A stretch of DNA of 10,400 bases from Anaerolineae bacterium (GCA_025454715.1 JALONY010000079.1:1-10400), one strand, 5' to 3'. Shown: positions 1 to 6,088, numbered from the stretch's first letter. Made by a program: numbers and translations. The notes: generated from the sequence alone by a model not told the origin.

Positions 1-2351
1 CGGACGTACACGATGTAGCGGTTGGCTCCTGCGACCGTCTGCCACGAGAAGGTGAGCGGGTTGGTGCGGCTCTGGGCAGGCGCAGGGTCAATCAGCGTCA
101 CCGGCCCCGGGCGGTCGATGCTCATCCAGCGCCGCTCGCTCGTCAGCACGCCATAGGCATTAGAAGCACGCACGTCCCACTGATACTGCTGCCCGTCGCG
201 CACCGTCAGGCCAAAGGTCGCAGGGTTGACCGTGCAGCGTGCCGCGCACCAGCTCGGCCAGTTTTGATGCTGGCGCACGGTCAGCAAGGGTGCGCCCAGC
301 GCATCATAAAACGTCAGGTGGTGCTGGTTGCCGAACGTGCCCGCATAATAGGCGACCTCGCCGGTGTTGGAGACCGCCCAGTTGGCCGGCGACAGCGCAA
401 CCGGCGCTTGGGGCGGGATGCGCTCGCGCCCGCGGTCACTGCCCAAGACCAACCCGTCCAGCGAATTGGCACCCCGCACGCCCGATGCGCCGTTGTACAA
501 CACGGTCGTCCAGTTCGCGCCGCTGATGACCGCTATCACGCCGTTACGCCGGTTGACGCGCCACACGTCCGGCACGTTGTCGCGGTTCCAGTCGGCCACC
601 ACGTAGCCGTAGAGGTTCATGTTGGTGTGAGTCGGTGACAAGGCCAGCTCACCTGAGGCCAGCACTTGGCTCCGGTTCGCCCCGTTGACCACGCGCACGG
701 TCGGTTGCCCGTTCGCGCCCGCCCGCGTCATGATTTGCCACAAATCGGGCGTGCCGTCGTTGTTGAAATCGGCGACGGCGTGCTGCGCGTCGTCATAGGA
801 TCCCACGGCGGGCAGTGCGGTGGTCACGTTGTTGGCCAATACGGTCGAGAAATCAACGCCGCTCACGATGCGGACGCGGGTGGTGTTATTGGGCAGGTCG
901 GGCACGAACGCATACACGTCCAACCTGCCGTCACGGTTGTGGTCAGCCACGGCAAAGCGCACCGTGTCGTTGTATTCCGGCAAGCCGGTCGGGGTGTCTT
1001 CCAGCAGGTCATACACGATTTCGCCGCGCACGTCCAAGATGCGGACGGCGGTCGTCCGGCTGGTGTCCATCCGTCGGTGGAACAGCCACAGGTCGGGCGT
1101 CCCGTCGCCGTTGTAATCACCGGTGGCAAACGACGTATTCAGCTCGATGGGTTGCTGTGGCAGGGTCGTCTGCTTGAAATGCACCAACTGGGTCGGGGCT
1201 TGGCCATCATACACCGCGACGCGGGTATCGCCCCCGTCGTCGGGGCGCTGATCGACCACCCATAGGTCGGCGTAACCGTCGCGGTCATAATCGTACCGGC
1301 GGTCGGCGCTGGGCGGCAGCGGGGTCGGCGTCGGCCCGACCGGCGTCGGGTTGGGCACGCTGGTCGGGATGACCCCGCCCGTTTCGTAGGTCACGAGGCC
1401 GCCGTTGGCGCACACGCGGTAAGCGTCACGGGTGCGCTGCATACAGCCCTGATACGGGCTGCCGCCGTCTTGCACCTGCCACCCGCCCAAGACCGTGCCG
1501 CCAATATCGACGAAGGTTTGGGCGTCGGGGTTAATGGTCGAGGTGTAGCGCCGCAACGAGAAATGCAGGTGCGGCCCCGTGGCGAATCCGCCGCAACCGG
1601 TCGCCGCGCCCTCGTCGGCAATCCACTGCCCGCGCTGCACGATTTGCCCGTTGCCCACGCGGATGTTGATGACGTGATAATAGCCGGTGCGCCAGCCGCC
1701 CGCGTGGTCGATGCGGACGAGGTTGGGGCAATCGCTGGGCACCCACGCCACGCCGCCCTCCGCCGCCCGAATCCGCCCCGCCACACTGCCCGGGAAGGCG
1801 ATGTCGATGGCGCTCCACGGGCGGCTGTTGGTGCCCGCGCCGTTGGGGTGCGGGCCACCGGTCAACGCCCACGTCTCACCCACCGCGAACGGCAAGCCCA
1901 TCGACGCGCCGGAACGCAGTTCGGCCACGCCTTGCGCCATGGTCGAGCGCGCCGCCTCGGGCATCACCCCGGCGGGCACGCGCAACAAGGCCGCCTCAAA
2001 TTCTGGCGTGCCCTCTAAAAGCGTCTGCCAGCCCGCCGCCGCGTCCCACACCGATAGGAACAAGCGTATTTCCGGCTCGGCGTGCAAGCCGTCCGGCACG
2101 CGCACGGTCAGCAGGCCAAACGCCCACCCATCCCGCACGCTGATGTCACCCGCCCGCACGCGCAAAGCTTGCGACGGGTCGGCGCGTAAATTGGCCGACG
2201 TGCCCAACAACGCGGCCTCGGCAGCCGAGGCGACTGCGTTCGTCGTCTCGGGCGCGGGCGGTAACGGTAAGGGTTCGGCGGGCTGGGCGGTGACGAAAAA
2301 CGGGGCGATGAGGACGATCAACAACACGGGGATGAAAAGTAGGCGTCTCAT
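1..2351 (-). CDS. Exported LasA-like M23 metallopeptidase with five FG-GAP/VCBS repeats (C-terminus outside window)
   Basis: The frame is open from ATG at 2351 to the left edge, at least 783 residues. Residues 1-22 form a signal peptide (MRRLLFIPVLLIVLIAPFFV, then TA), so the protein is probably exported. An M23 domain follows: His168 and Asp183 in a GGPHPN...SAIDIAF context, His226 in YYHV and His261/His263 in GPHLHF match the metal-binding and catalytic positions of the LasA/beta-lytic (M23A) type. The expected activity is peptidoglycan cross-bridge or glycine-rich peptide hydrolysis. A Thr/Pro linker (about 322-352) leads to five calcium-binding motifs of the DxNxDGxxD type starting near residues 354, 412, 470, 528 and 587, a 58-59 residue period typical of FG-GAP/VCBS propeller blades. 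From about residue 640 a fibronectin-III-like stretch begins (LTFSWQTVAGANRYIVYV). No good Shine-Dalgarno precedes the ATG, but the signal peptide starts exactly there. Domain calls are firm; substrate is inferred. Confidence 0.85.
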   Translation of the reverse strand, partial: MRRLLFIPVLLIVLIAPFFVTAQPAEPLPLPPAPETTNAVASAAEAALLGTSANLRADPSQALRVRAGDISVRDGWAFGLLTVRVPDGLHAEPEIRLFLSVWDAAAGWQTLLEGTPEFEAALLRVPAGVMPEAARSTMAQGVAELRSGASMGLPFAVGETWALTGGPHPNGAGTNSRPWSAIDIAFPGSVAGRIRAAEGGVAWVPSDCPNLVRIDHAGGWRTGYYHVINIRVGNGQIVQRGQWIADEGAATGCGGFATGPHLHFSLRRYTSTINPDAQTFVDIGGTVLGGWQVQDGGSPYQGCMQRTRDAYRVCANGGLVTYETGGVIPTSVPNPTPVGPTPTPLPPSADRRYDYDRDGYADLWVVDQRPDDGGDTRVAVYDGQAPTQLVHFKQTTLPQQPIELNTSFATGDYNGDGTPDLWLFHRRMDTSRTTAVRILDVRGEIVYDLLEDTPTGLPEYNDTVRFAVADHNRDGRLDVYAFVPDLPNNTTRVRIVSGVDFSTVLANNVTTALPAVGSYDDAQHAVADFNNDGTPDLWQIMTRAGANGQPTVRVVNGANRSQVLASGELALSPTHTNMNLYGYVVADWNRDNVPDVWRVNRRNGVIAVISGANWTTVLYNGASGVRGANSLDGLVLGSDRGRERIPPQAPVALSPANWAVSNTGEVAYYAGTFGNQHHLTFYDALGAPLLTVRQHQNWPSWCAARCTVNPATFGLTVRDGQQYQWDVRASNAYGVLTSERRWMSIDRPGPVTLIDPAPAQSRTNPLTFSWQTVAGANRYIVYV

Positions 2352-2384
2352 GAGGGCTTCGGCTCGCAATGGGAGGACAATCGC

Positions 2385-2404
2385 ATGTTACAATACTGTA
2401 ACAT
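2385..2404. promoter_or_regulatory. Perfect inverted repeat, candidate operator in divergent promoter region
   Basis: Half-sites ATGTTACA (2385-2392) and TGTAACAT (2397-2404) are exact reverse complements separated by ATAC. The site lies 34 bp upstream of the minus-strand peptidase gene and 72 bp upstream of the plus-strand Wzz-like gene, in an AT-rich island within GC-rich DNA. The geometry suits a dimeric repressor. I could not identify convincing -35/-10 pairs beside it, so the regulatory role is inference. Confidence 0.45.
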
Positions 2405-2475
2405 ACTTTTGCCCGACGCAAACATTAAATTTGTCCGCGTCCGTGGGTACACTGACGACTGGAGGTGAACACCCT

Positions 2476-3153
2476 ATGGAACTTCAGCATTTTTTCGGGG
2501 CATTGCTGCGCCGATGGTACTGCATCGTGGTGCCGGTCGCCCTCGTGGCGGTCTGGGCGGTGCCGGAGCTGGTGGCGCGCCCCAGCGGTGCCCCGACCTA
2601 CAGCGTCGCCATCCGGTACACCGCCGCGCAGGTCTTGGAGGCCATCCCCAACCGTGACGGCGATTTTCAAGACGTGTGGCTGGCCTCGGAGTTGACGGTC
2701 AACGCCTTTACCGACTGGGTGCGCGGCAGCCGATTCGAGCAAGCCGTGCGCGAAACCGCCCAGCGCGCAGGCGTGGACGTGCCCGCCGGTGCTTTCTCGG
2801 TGGCCGCCGAAAACGAGAAAAGCGTCGGGCGCATCACCCTGACCGGCAATGACGAGGCCGTCATGCGCGCCGTGGCCGAGGCCGCCGTGCAGGTCTTGGT
2901 TGCGGCCTCCAGCGAGGTCTTTCCGCAGTTGGGCGGGGTGGCCGCCCAAGTCGAGCTGTTGGACGCGCCCAACGTGACGGGCGTCCCCGCCCCCATCGCC
3001 AGCCGCCTCCAGCCGGTCATCCGCTTGGCGTTGGCACTGGCCGCAGGCATCGCGTTGGCGCTCCTCGCCGACTATGCCGACCCCTACCTGCGCCGCCGCG
3101 CCCAGCTCGAAGGGGCGGGCGTGCGGGTCTTGTCCAGCGTCCCCCGCGACTGA
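2476..3153 (+). CDS. Wzz/YveK-like chain-length determinant (polysaccharide co-polymerase)
   Basis: The product has 225 residues. The start is fixed by GGAGGTG at 2461-2467, 8 nt before ATG 2476; the frame is open far upstream but nothing there resembles a start. The architecture is that of polysaccharide co-polymerases: a short cytoplasmic N-terminus (MELQHFFGALLRRWY), TM1 at about 15-34, an extracytoplasmic domain of about 135 residues, a proline-containing segment just before TM2 (APNVTGVPAPI), TM2 at about 177-196, and a cytoplasmic tail (DYADPYLRRRAQLEGAGVRV, then LSSVPR) like the tails of YveK/CapA proteins that contact a BY-kinase. Such proteins set the chain length of exported polysaccharide. 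It is small for the family, and no kinase, polymerase or flippase gene lies nearby, so it is an orphan here. The gene ends at a strong hairpin terminator. Confidence 0.7.
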   Translation: MELQHFFGALLRRWYCIVVPVALVAVWAVPELVARPSGAPTYSVAIRYTAAQVLEAIPNRDGDFQDVWLASELTVNAFTDWVRGSRFEQAVRETAQRAGVDVPAGAFSVAAENEKSVGRITLTGNDEAVMRAVAEAAVQVLVAASSEVFPQLGGVAAQVELLDAPNVTGVPAPIASRLQPVIRLALALAAGIALALLADYADPYLRRRAQLEGAGVRVLSSVPRD

Positions 3154-3171
3154 GCCGAGGCCGCTCAATAC

Positions 3172-3210
3172 AACGCGCCGATGCGGGCTTATCCGCATCG
3201 GCGCGTTTTT
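3172..3210 (+). terminator. Intrinsic terminator between convergent genes
   Basis: A perfect 13-bp GC-rich stem (3174-3186 with 3193-3205, CGCGCCGATGCGG and its complement) closes a 6-nt loop and is followed by TTTTT at 3206-3210. It lies 18 nt after the Wzz-like stop codon. The flanking AA (3172-3173) can pair with the first two T residues, so it may also stop transcription of the convergent minus-strand gene ending at 3230, though its U-tract on that strand is poor. Confidence 0.9.
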
Positions 3211-3229
3211 GTCGGGCAACGTGATGGCC

Positions 3230-3499
3230 TCAGGCCGATTTCGAGCGCTCTTGCAACACGAAATACCACGCGATGGCCGCGACGGCCAAGCCGATGGCCG
3301 CGCCCAACGGCACGCCAATCAACACCGACCGCCCCGCGTCGGTGCCCTCGGTCACCAACAACCGCAACGCCATCAGCACCGCGCTGGCCGCCACCCCGCC
3401 AATCACCGTCACCCGCACCGGCAGCCAATTGCGCCGCATCGACAAATACATCCCGGCAATCAAAACCGCTTGCCCGAGAAAGACCAGCTCAGGAGTCAT
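3230..3499 (-). CDS. Small three-TM integral membrane protein, unknown function
   Basis: The product has 89 residues starting MTPELVFLGQ. The ATG at 3499 is chosen because GGAGGG lies 11 nt upstream and a TATAAT element lies inside the longer upstream frame, so starts further out would precede the transcript. Three hydrophobic segments are visible: about 4-20 (VFLGQAVLIAGMYLSM), 27-46 (VTVIGGVAASAVLMALRLLV) and 59-82 (LIGVPLGAAIGLAVAAIAWYF). A basic loop (RRNWLPVR) follows the first segment and the short tail is charged (LQERSKSA). I do not recognise a family. It converges on the Wzz-like gene across a shared terminator, which is no evidence of a shared role. Confidence 0.65.
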   Translation of the reverse strand: MTPELVFLGQAVLIAGMYLSMRRNWLPVRVTVIGGVAASAVLMALRLLVTEGTDAGRSVLIGVPLGAAIGLAVAAIAWYFVLQERSKSA

Positions 3500-3544
3500 C
3501 GCTCGTTTTACCCTCCACGTGCACCTCGATATCGCTCGAACAGC

Positions 3545-3550
3545 ATTATA
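3545..3550 (-). promoter_or_regulatory. Candidate -10 element for the small membrane protein gene
   Basis: The minus strand reads TATAAT exactly at 3550-3545, about 45 bp upstream of the ATG at 3499, so a transcript would start near 3538. No good -35 hexamer lies at 16-18 bp spacing, so the promoter may be weak or use an activator. Confidence 0.45.
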
Positions 3551-3597
3551 CCCCACAGCCCGCCGCCCCATTTGCCCAGATTTCTTCACACTCACCA

Positions 3598-3626
3598 TTG
3601 ACAGCGCCGCCCACGCCCCCTAAAAT
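3598..3626 (+). promoter_or_regulatory. Sigma70-like promoter P1 of the tRNA-rpmG cluster
   Basis: A consensus TTGACA (3598-3603) is separated by 17 bp from TAAAAT (3621-3626, five of six consensus positions). Transcription would start near 3633, about 60 nt before tRNA-Thr(TGT). It is the distal member of a tandem pair. Confidence 0.75.
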
Positions 3627-3646
3627 GTGCCCTCGTCAGCTACCGC

Positions 3647-3674
3647 TTGAACTTCCACACAAACGTGGTATACT
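3647..3674 (+). promoter_or_regulatory. Sigma70-like promoter P2 (extended -10) of the tRNA-rpmG cluster
   Basis: TTGAAC (3647-3652) and TATACT (3669-3674) are 16 bp apart, and the -10 is preceded by TGG, giving an extended -10. Transcription would start near 3681, about 11 nt before the mature 5' end of tRNA-Thr(TGT). Tandem strong promoters are usual for stable-RNA operons. Confidence 0.75.
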
Positions 3675-3691
3675 GCACAAGGTCAGACAGC

Positions 3692-3764
3692 GCCGCCGTA
3701 GCTCAGCTGGCAGAGCATCTACCTTGTAAGTAGAGGGTCATGGGTTCAAATCCCATTGGCGGCT
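3692..3764 (+). tRNA. tRNA-Thr(TGT)
   Basis: A complete 73-nt cloverleaf. The acceptor stem GCCGCCG/TGGCGGC has one G-T wobble. The D-arm is GCTCAGCTGGCAGAGC, the anticodon stem TCTAC/GTAGA closes loop CTTGTAA (anticodon TGT, 3725-3727), and the T-arm is ATGGG-TTCAAAT-CCCAT. The discriminator is T. CCA is not encoded, so it must be added after transcription. First gene of the cluster; it reads ACA codons. Confidence 0.97.
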
Positions 3765-3797
3765 TGGGTGGCAGACGATTAACAACCCCATCCTTAT

Positions 3798-3881
3798 GGG
3801 TCGGTGTCCCGAGTGGCAAAGGGGGCTGACTGTAAATCAGCTGCGTAACGCGCTTCGCAGGTTCGAGTCCTGCCCGGCCCA
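3798..3881 (+). tRNA. tRNA-Tyr(GTA)
   Basis: A class II tRNA of 84 nt. The acceptor stem GGGTCGG/CCGGCCC has one T-G wobble, the anticodon stem GCTGA/TCAGC closes loop CTGTAAA (anticodon GTA, 3832-3834), a long variable arm follows (TGCGTAACGCGCTTC), and the T-arm is GCAGG-TTCGAGT-CCTGC. The discriminator is A and CCA is not encoded. The spacer just before it can form CCCAT-CCTT-ATGGG (3787-3800), which competes with the first three acceptor bases. Confidence 0.97.
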
Positions 3882-3882
3882 C

Positions 3883-3919
3883 ACGAAATATCCCCGCTCT
3901 CACGAGCGAGGCGTTTCGT
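3883..3919 (+). promoter_or_regulatory. Stem-loop in the tRNA-Tyr/tRNA-Thr spacer
   Basis: An outer stem ACGAAA/TTTCGT (3883-3888 with 3914-3919) encloses an inner stem CGCTC/GAGCG (3895-3899 with 3904-3908) with loop TCAC. It fills most of the 51-nt spacer and has no T-tract, so it is more likely a precursor-processing structure than a terminator. In E. coli a tRNA-Gly sits at this place; no cloverleaf can be drawn here. Confidence 0.5.
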
Positions 3920-3932
3920 ACCCCAACCGAAT

Positions 3933-4004
3933 GCCTTTGTAGCTCAGGGGTAGAGCATTCCCTTGGTAAGGGAAAGGTCATGGGTTCAAATCCCATCAAA
4001 GGCT
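3933..4004 (+). tRNA. tRNA-Thr(GGT)
   Basis: A 72-nt cloverleaf. The acceptor stem GCCTTTG/CAAAGGC is fully paired, the D-arm is GCTCAGGGGTAGAGC, the anticodon stem TTCCC/GGGAA closes loop TTGGTAA (anticodon GGT, 3965-3967), and the T-arm is ATGGG-TTCAAAT-CCCAT. The discriminator is T and CCA is not encoded. Its T-arm is identical to that of tRNA-Thr(TGT) upstream. Confidence 0.97.
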
Positions 4005-4058
4005 TTTCGTTATTTGGGGAACTTCCCCCAGTAACGGTACTGTGAAATAAGGGCGAAA
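4005..4058 (+). promoter_or_regulatory. Predicted three-way-junction RNA leader of rpmG, enclosing the ribosome-binding site
   Basis: The segment begins right after the tRNA-Thr discriminator and ends 2 nt before the rpmG ATG. Pairings read by eye: TTTCG (4005-4009) with CGAAA (4054-4058); TTATTT (4010-4015) with AAATAA (4045-4050); hairpin GGGGA-ACT-TCCCC (4016-4028); hairpin CAGTA-ACGG-TACTG (4029-4042). The two hairpins abut, giving 21 pairs in 54 nt. The GGG of the AAGGGCG Shine-Dalgarno (4051-4053) is left as a bulge with both flanks paired. Control of L33 translation or tRNA 3'-end maturation is inference. Confidence 0.5.
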
Positions 4059-4060
4059 TC

Positions 4061-4228
4061 ATGGCAAAGAAAAGCAAGGGCAACCGCACTCTGATCAAGC
4101 TCCGTAGCTCGGAGAGCGGCCACATGTACATCACCTTCAAGAACCGGCGCAACGACCCGAACCGCTTGGAAATCAAGAAGTACGATCCTTTGGTTCGCAA
4201 GCACGTCGTCTACAAGGAAACCAAGTAG
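4061..4228 (+). CDS. rpmG: 50S ribosomal protein L33 (cysteine-free form)
   Basis: The product has 55 residues, [20 protein letters not shown] at the start and [17 protein letters not shown] at the end, the usual length and signature (N-R-N/R-x-P-x-R-L-E-x-x-K-Y-x-P) of bacterial L33. It is a small basic 50S protein near the E site. There are no cysteines, so this is the C-minus form that does not bind zinc. AAGGGCG at 4049-4055 is the ribosome-binding site and lies inside a predicted RNA structure. It sits between tRNA-Thr(GGT) and tRNA-Trp, the conserved place for rpmG upstream of secE in many bacteria. Confidence 0.96.
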   Translation: MAKKSKGNRTLIKLRSSESGHMYITFKNRRNDPNRLEIKKYDPLVRKHVVYKETK

Positions 4229-4248
4229 ACCACGCCGGGGCATAAGCT

Positions 4249-4320
4249 AGGGGCATGGTGTCAACGGCAGCACAGCGGTCTCCAAAACCGTTAGTGGGGG
4301 TTCGAATCCCTCTGCCCCTG
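4249..4320 (+). tRNA. tRNA-Trp(CCA)
   Basis: A 72-nt cloverleaf. The acceptor stem AGGGGCA/TGCCCCT is fully paired, the anticodon stem GCGGT/ACCGT (one G-T) closes loop CTCCAAA (anticodon CCA, 4282-4284), and the T-arm is GGGGG-TTCGAAT-CCCTC with one wobble. The discriminator is G, as usual for bacterial tRNA-Trp. CCA is not encoded at the 3' end. It lies 20 nt after rpmG, the common rpmG-trnW-secE arrangement. Confidence 0.97.
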
Positions 4321-4332
4321 TAAACGCTGTTG

Positions 4333-4376
4333 AAACACCGTCCTCAGTCTTCTGAAGACGGTGTTTCTTTCTTTTT
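4333..4376 (+). terminator. Terminator or attenuator between tRNA-Trp and secE
   Basis: AAACACCGTC (4333-4342) pairs with GACGGTGTTT (4357-4366). The enclosed loop can extend the stem with TCAG-TCTT-CTGA after one mismatch. The T-rich run TTTCTTTCTTTTT (4364-4376) follows. This resembles an intrinsic terminator closing the tRNA-rpmG unit. No clear promoter lies in the 66 nt before secE, so partial read-through may feed the downstream genes. Confidence 0.75.
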
Positions 4377-4388
4377 ATCTCTCGACCA

Positions 4389-4418
4389 GACCGGTTCGGT
4401 CACCCCTGCCCTCGGCAG
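4389..4418 (+). promoter_or_regulatory. Two short hairpins in the secE leader
   Basis: GACCG-GTT-CGGTC (4389-4401) and CTGCC-CTC-GGCAG (4406-4418) are perfect 5-bp hairpins. An alternative pairing TCGGC-AGCGA-GCCGA (4412-4426) overlaps the second. They lie between the terminator-like hairpin and the AAAGGAG ribosome-binding site at 4430-4436. GC-rich sequence forms such stems easily, so function is uncertain. Confidence 0.3.
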
Positions 4419-4442
4419 CGAGCCGACCAAAGGAGCAACCCC

Positions 4443-4868
4443 ATGGCAAGCGAAACCCCGCGTCAAGGCCGCCGCCGCGCTGCCAAGCCCAACGAGGTCG
4501 CTAAGACCTCGACGCAAGAGACCGCCCTCGCCACCACCGGCAAGGGGCGCGCCACCCCCAAGCAACGCCACGGCGAGGCCGAAGAAGCCGCGCCCAAAGG
4601 CATTTTCGCCCGCTTGGGCGATTACCTGCAAGGCGTGCGCGGTGAGCTGGGCAAGGTGTCTTGGCCGACCCGCGAGCAAGTCGTGGCGCTCTTCCGCAAT
4701 GTCGTGGTCGTCACCATCATCGCCGCAGCGGTGCTGGGGCTGATTACGTTCGGCTTCAACGAGCTGTTCGTCTTGGGCTTCCGCAACCCGATCGTCTTCG
4801 TGGTGTTCGGTGCAGCCATCGCCGCCGCGACCTTCCTCATCGTCCGCCGCCGGTCGCAGCTTTCCTAG
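4443..4868 (+). CDS. secE: Preprotein translocase subunit SecE
   Basis: The product has 141 residues. The start is set by AAAGGAG at 4430-4436. SecE clamps SecY in the SecYEG channel of the cytoplasmic membrane. Residues 1-52 are a basic, low-complexity extension. An amphipathic helix (about 53-66) leads to the family signature GELGKVSWPTREQV (67-80), then the conserved TM at about 87-105. A second hydrophobic segment (VFVVFGAAIAAATFLIV, 118-134) and a basic tail RRRSQLS follow. Most single-TM SecE proteins end after the first segment, so the second is unusual. It begins the secE-nusG-rplK-rplA gene set, with 45 nt to nusG. Confidence 0.93.
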   Translation: MASETPRQGRRRAAKPNEVAKTSTQETALATTGKGRATPKQRHGEAEEAAPKGIFARLGDYLQGVRGELGKVSWPTREQVVALFRNVVVVTIIAAAVLGLITFGFNELFVLGFRNPIVFVVFGAAIAAATFLIVRRRSQLS

Positions 4869-4913
4869 CCGCCCACCGCGCCCAAGGCCGCCCCGACCAA
4901 GGGAACCCCAGAG

Positions 4914-5588
4914 ATGGCAAAAAGCAAGAAACCCCAGCAAGACGAGCAAGCTTACGACGATGAGTCGACGCCCCTCGATTTGACCCCCAACCGTGACCTC
5001 AAGGCCGAGCGCGCCGAGAAGGCCGGGTATGGCGACGGCGAAAAGCCGCCCACCATCCGCGACCACGAGAAGCGCTGGTACGTCGTGCATTGCTACAGCG
5101 GGCACGAAAACAAGGTCAAGCAAGCCATCTTCCAGCGCATCCAGACGATGAACATGAAAGACCTCATCTTCGATGTGCTCATCCCGACCGCCGAGGAAAT
5201 CGAGGTCAAGGACGGCAAGCAGAAGAAGGTCGAGAAGCGCGTCTTCCCGGGCTACATCTTGGTCGAGATGAAGATGAACGAGGATAGTTGGTACGTCGTC
5301 CGCAACACCAGCGGCGTCACCGGCTTCGTCGGGATGGGCGATGACCCCACCCCGCTGGAAGACGAGGAAGTCCGCAAAATCATGCAGCGGATGGAAAACG
5401 TCCAACCCATCGTGCGCGTCAACTTCAAGCTGGGCGACAAAGTCCGCATCATCAACGGGCCGTTCAACGACATCCACGGCGTCGTCTTCGAAATCCAGCC
5501 GGACAAGAACAAAGTCCGCGTCATGGTCAACTTCTTCGGGCGCGATACCCCCGTAGACGTAGACTTCCTCGAGGTCGAGAAGCTCTAA
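4914..5588 (+). CDS. nusG: Transcription elongation/antitermination factor NusG
   Basis: The product has 224 residues, preceded by AAGGGA about 9 nt before the ATG. NusG binds RNA polymerase across the cleft and links it to Rho or to ribosomal S10. Residues 1-52 are a charged extension absent from short NusG proteins. The NGN domain starts at [15 protein letters not shown] (55-69) and holds [11 protein letters not shown] (109-119) and [10 protein letters not shown] (131-140). The KOW domain starts at [19 protein letters not shown] (173-191). All signature segments are intact. Its place between secE and rplK is the near-universal bacterial order. Confidence 0.97.
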   Translation: MAKSKKPQQDEQAYDDESTPLDLTPNRDLKAERAEKAGYGDGEKPPTIRDHEKRWYVVHCYSGHENKVKQAIFQRIQTMNMKDLIFDVLIPTAEEIEVKDGKQKKVEKRVFPGYILVEMKMNEDSWYVVRNTSGVTGFVGMGDDPTPLEDEEVRKIMQRMENVQPIVRVNFKLGDKVRIINGPFNDIHGVVFEIQPDKNKVRVMVNFFGRDTPVDVDFLEVEKL

Positions 5589-5655
5589 CCGCTCCGCCCT
5601 CGCCCCCACATCGTGTTCTCCTACTCGTTCGCACAACAGAACCGAGGCATTTCGT

Positions 5656-6081
5656 ATGGCAAAGAAAGTCAAGGCAATCGTCAAGCTGGCGCTCAACGCG
5701 GGTAAAGCCACCCCCGCCCCGCCGGTCGGCCCCGCGCTCGCGCAGCACGGCGTCAACCTGATGGGCTTCGTCAAGGAATACAACGCCCGCACGGCCAACC
5801 GTATCGGCGAAATCATCCCTGCCGAAATCACCATCTTCCAAGACGGCTCGTTCAAGTTCATCCTGAAGTCGCCCCCCACCTCCTTCTTGATTTTGAAGGC
5901 GCTGGGCGTGCAGAAGGGTGCCACCAACCCGCTGACCCAAAAGGTCGGCAAGCTCACCCGCGCCCAAGTGCAGACCATCGCCGAAATCAAGAAAGACGAC
6001 ATGAACGCCCTCGACCTCGAGGCCGCCATGCGCCAAGTCGCGGGTACCGCTCGCCAGATGGGCGTCGAAGTCGATCTCTAG
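5656..6081 (+). CDS. rplK: 50S ribosomal protein L11
   Basis: The product has 141 residues, the standard length. L11 forms the base of the L7/L12 stalk with 23S rRNA in the GTPase-associated centre and is needed for RelA activation. The N-terminal domain carries the proline-rich switch [19 protein letters not shown], and the C-terminal RNA-binding domain begins near [18 protein letters not shown] at 5644-5647 is a modest ribosome-binding site. The 67-nt gap after nusG shows no strong hairpin and no L1-type site that I could recognise. Confidence 0.97.
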   Translation: MAKKVKAIVKLALNAGKATPAPPVGPALAQHGVNLMGFVKEYNARTANRIGEIIPAEITIFQDGSFKFILKSPPTSFLILKALGVQKGATNPLTQKVGKLTRAQVQTIAEIKKDDMNALDLEAAMRQVAGTARQMGVEVDL

Positions 6082-6088
6082 CACCACC

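Noticed and set aside
2405..2455. Promoter elements for the Wzz-like gene (TTGCCC, TTAAAT, TACACT)
   Set aside because: None of the possible pairs has both good hexamers and a 16-18 bp spacer; the best -10 would start the transcript on top of the ribosome-binding site.
1687..2475. Upstream extension of the Wzz-like frame to 488 residues
   Set aside because: The extension overlaps the peptidase gene on the other strand and lacks a ribosome-binding site, while GGAGGTG sits exactly before ATG 2476.
3882..3932. Possible tRNA-Gly between tRNA-Tyr and tRNA-Thr, as in E. coli
   Set aside because: The spacer is only 51 nt and has no T-arm or anticodon arm; it forms one stem-loop instead.
4344..6029. 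A 561-codon minus-strand open frame across secE, nusG and rplK
   Set aside because: It is antisense to three certain genes. Its protein is dominated by Asp/Val/Leu/His strings typical of the reverse complement of GC-rich coding sequence, and no family signature appears.
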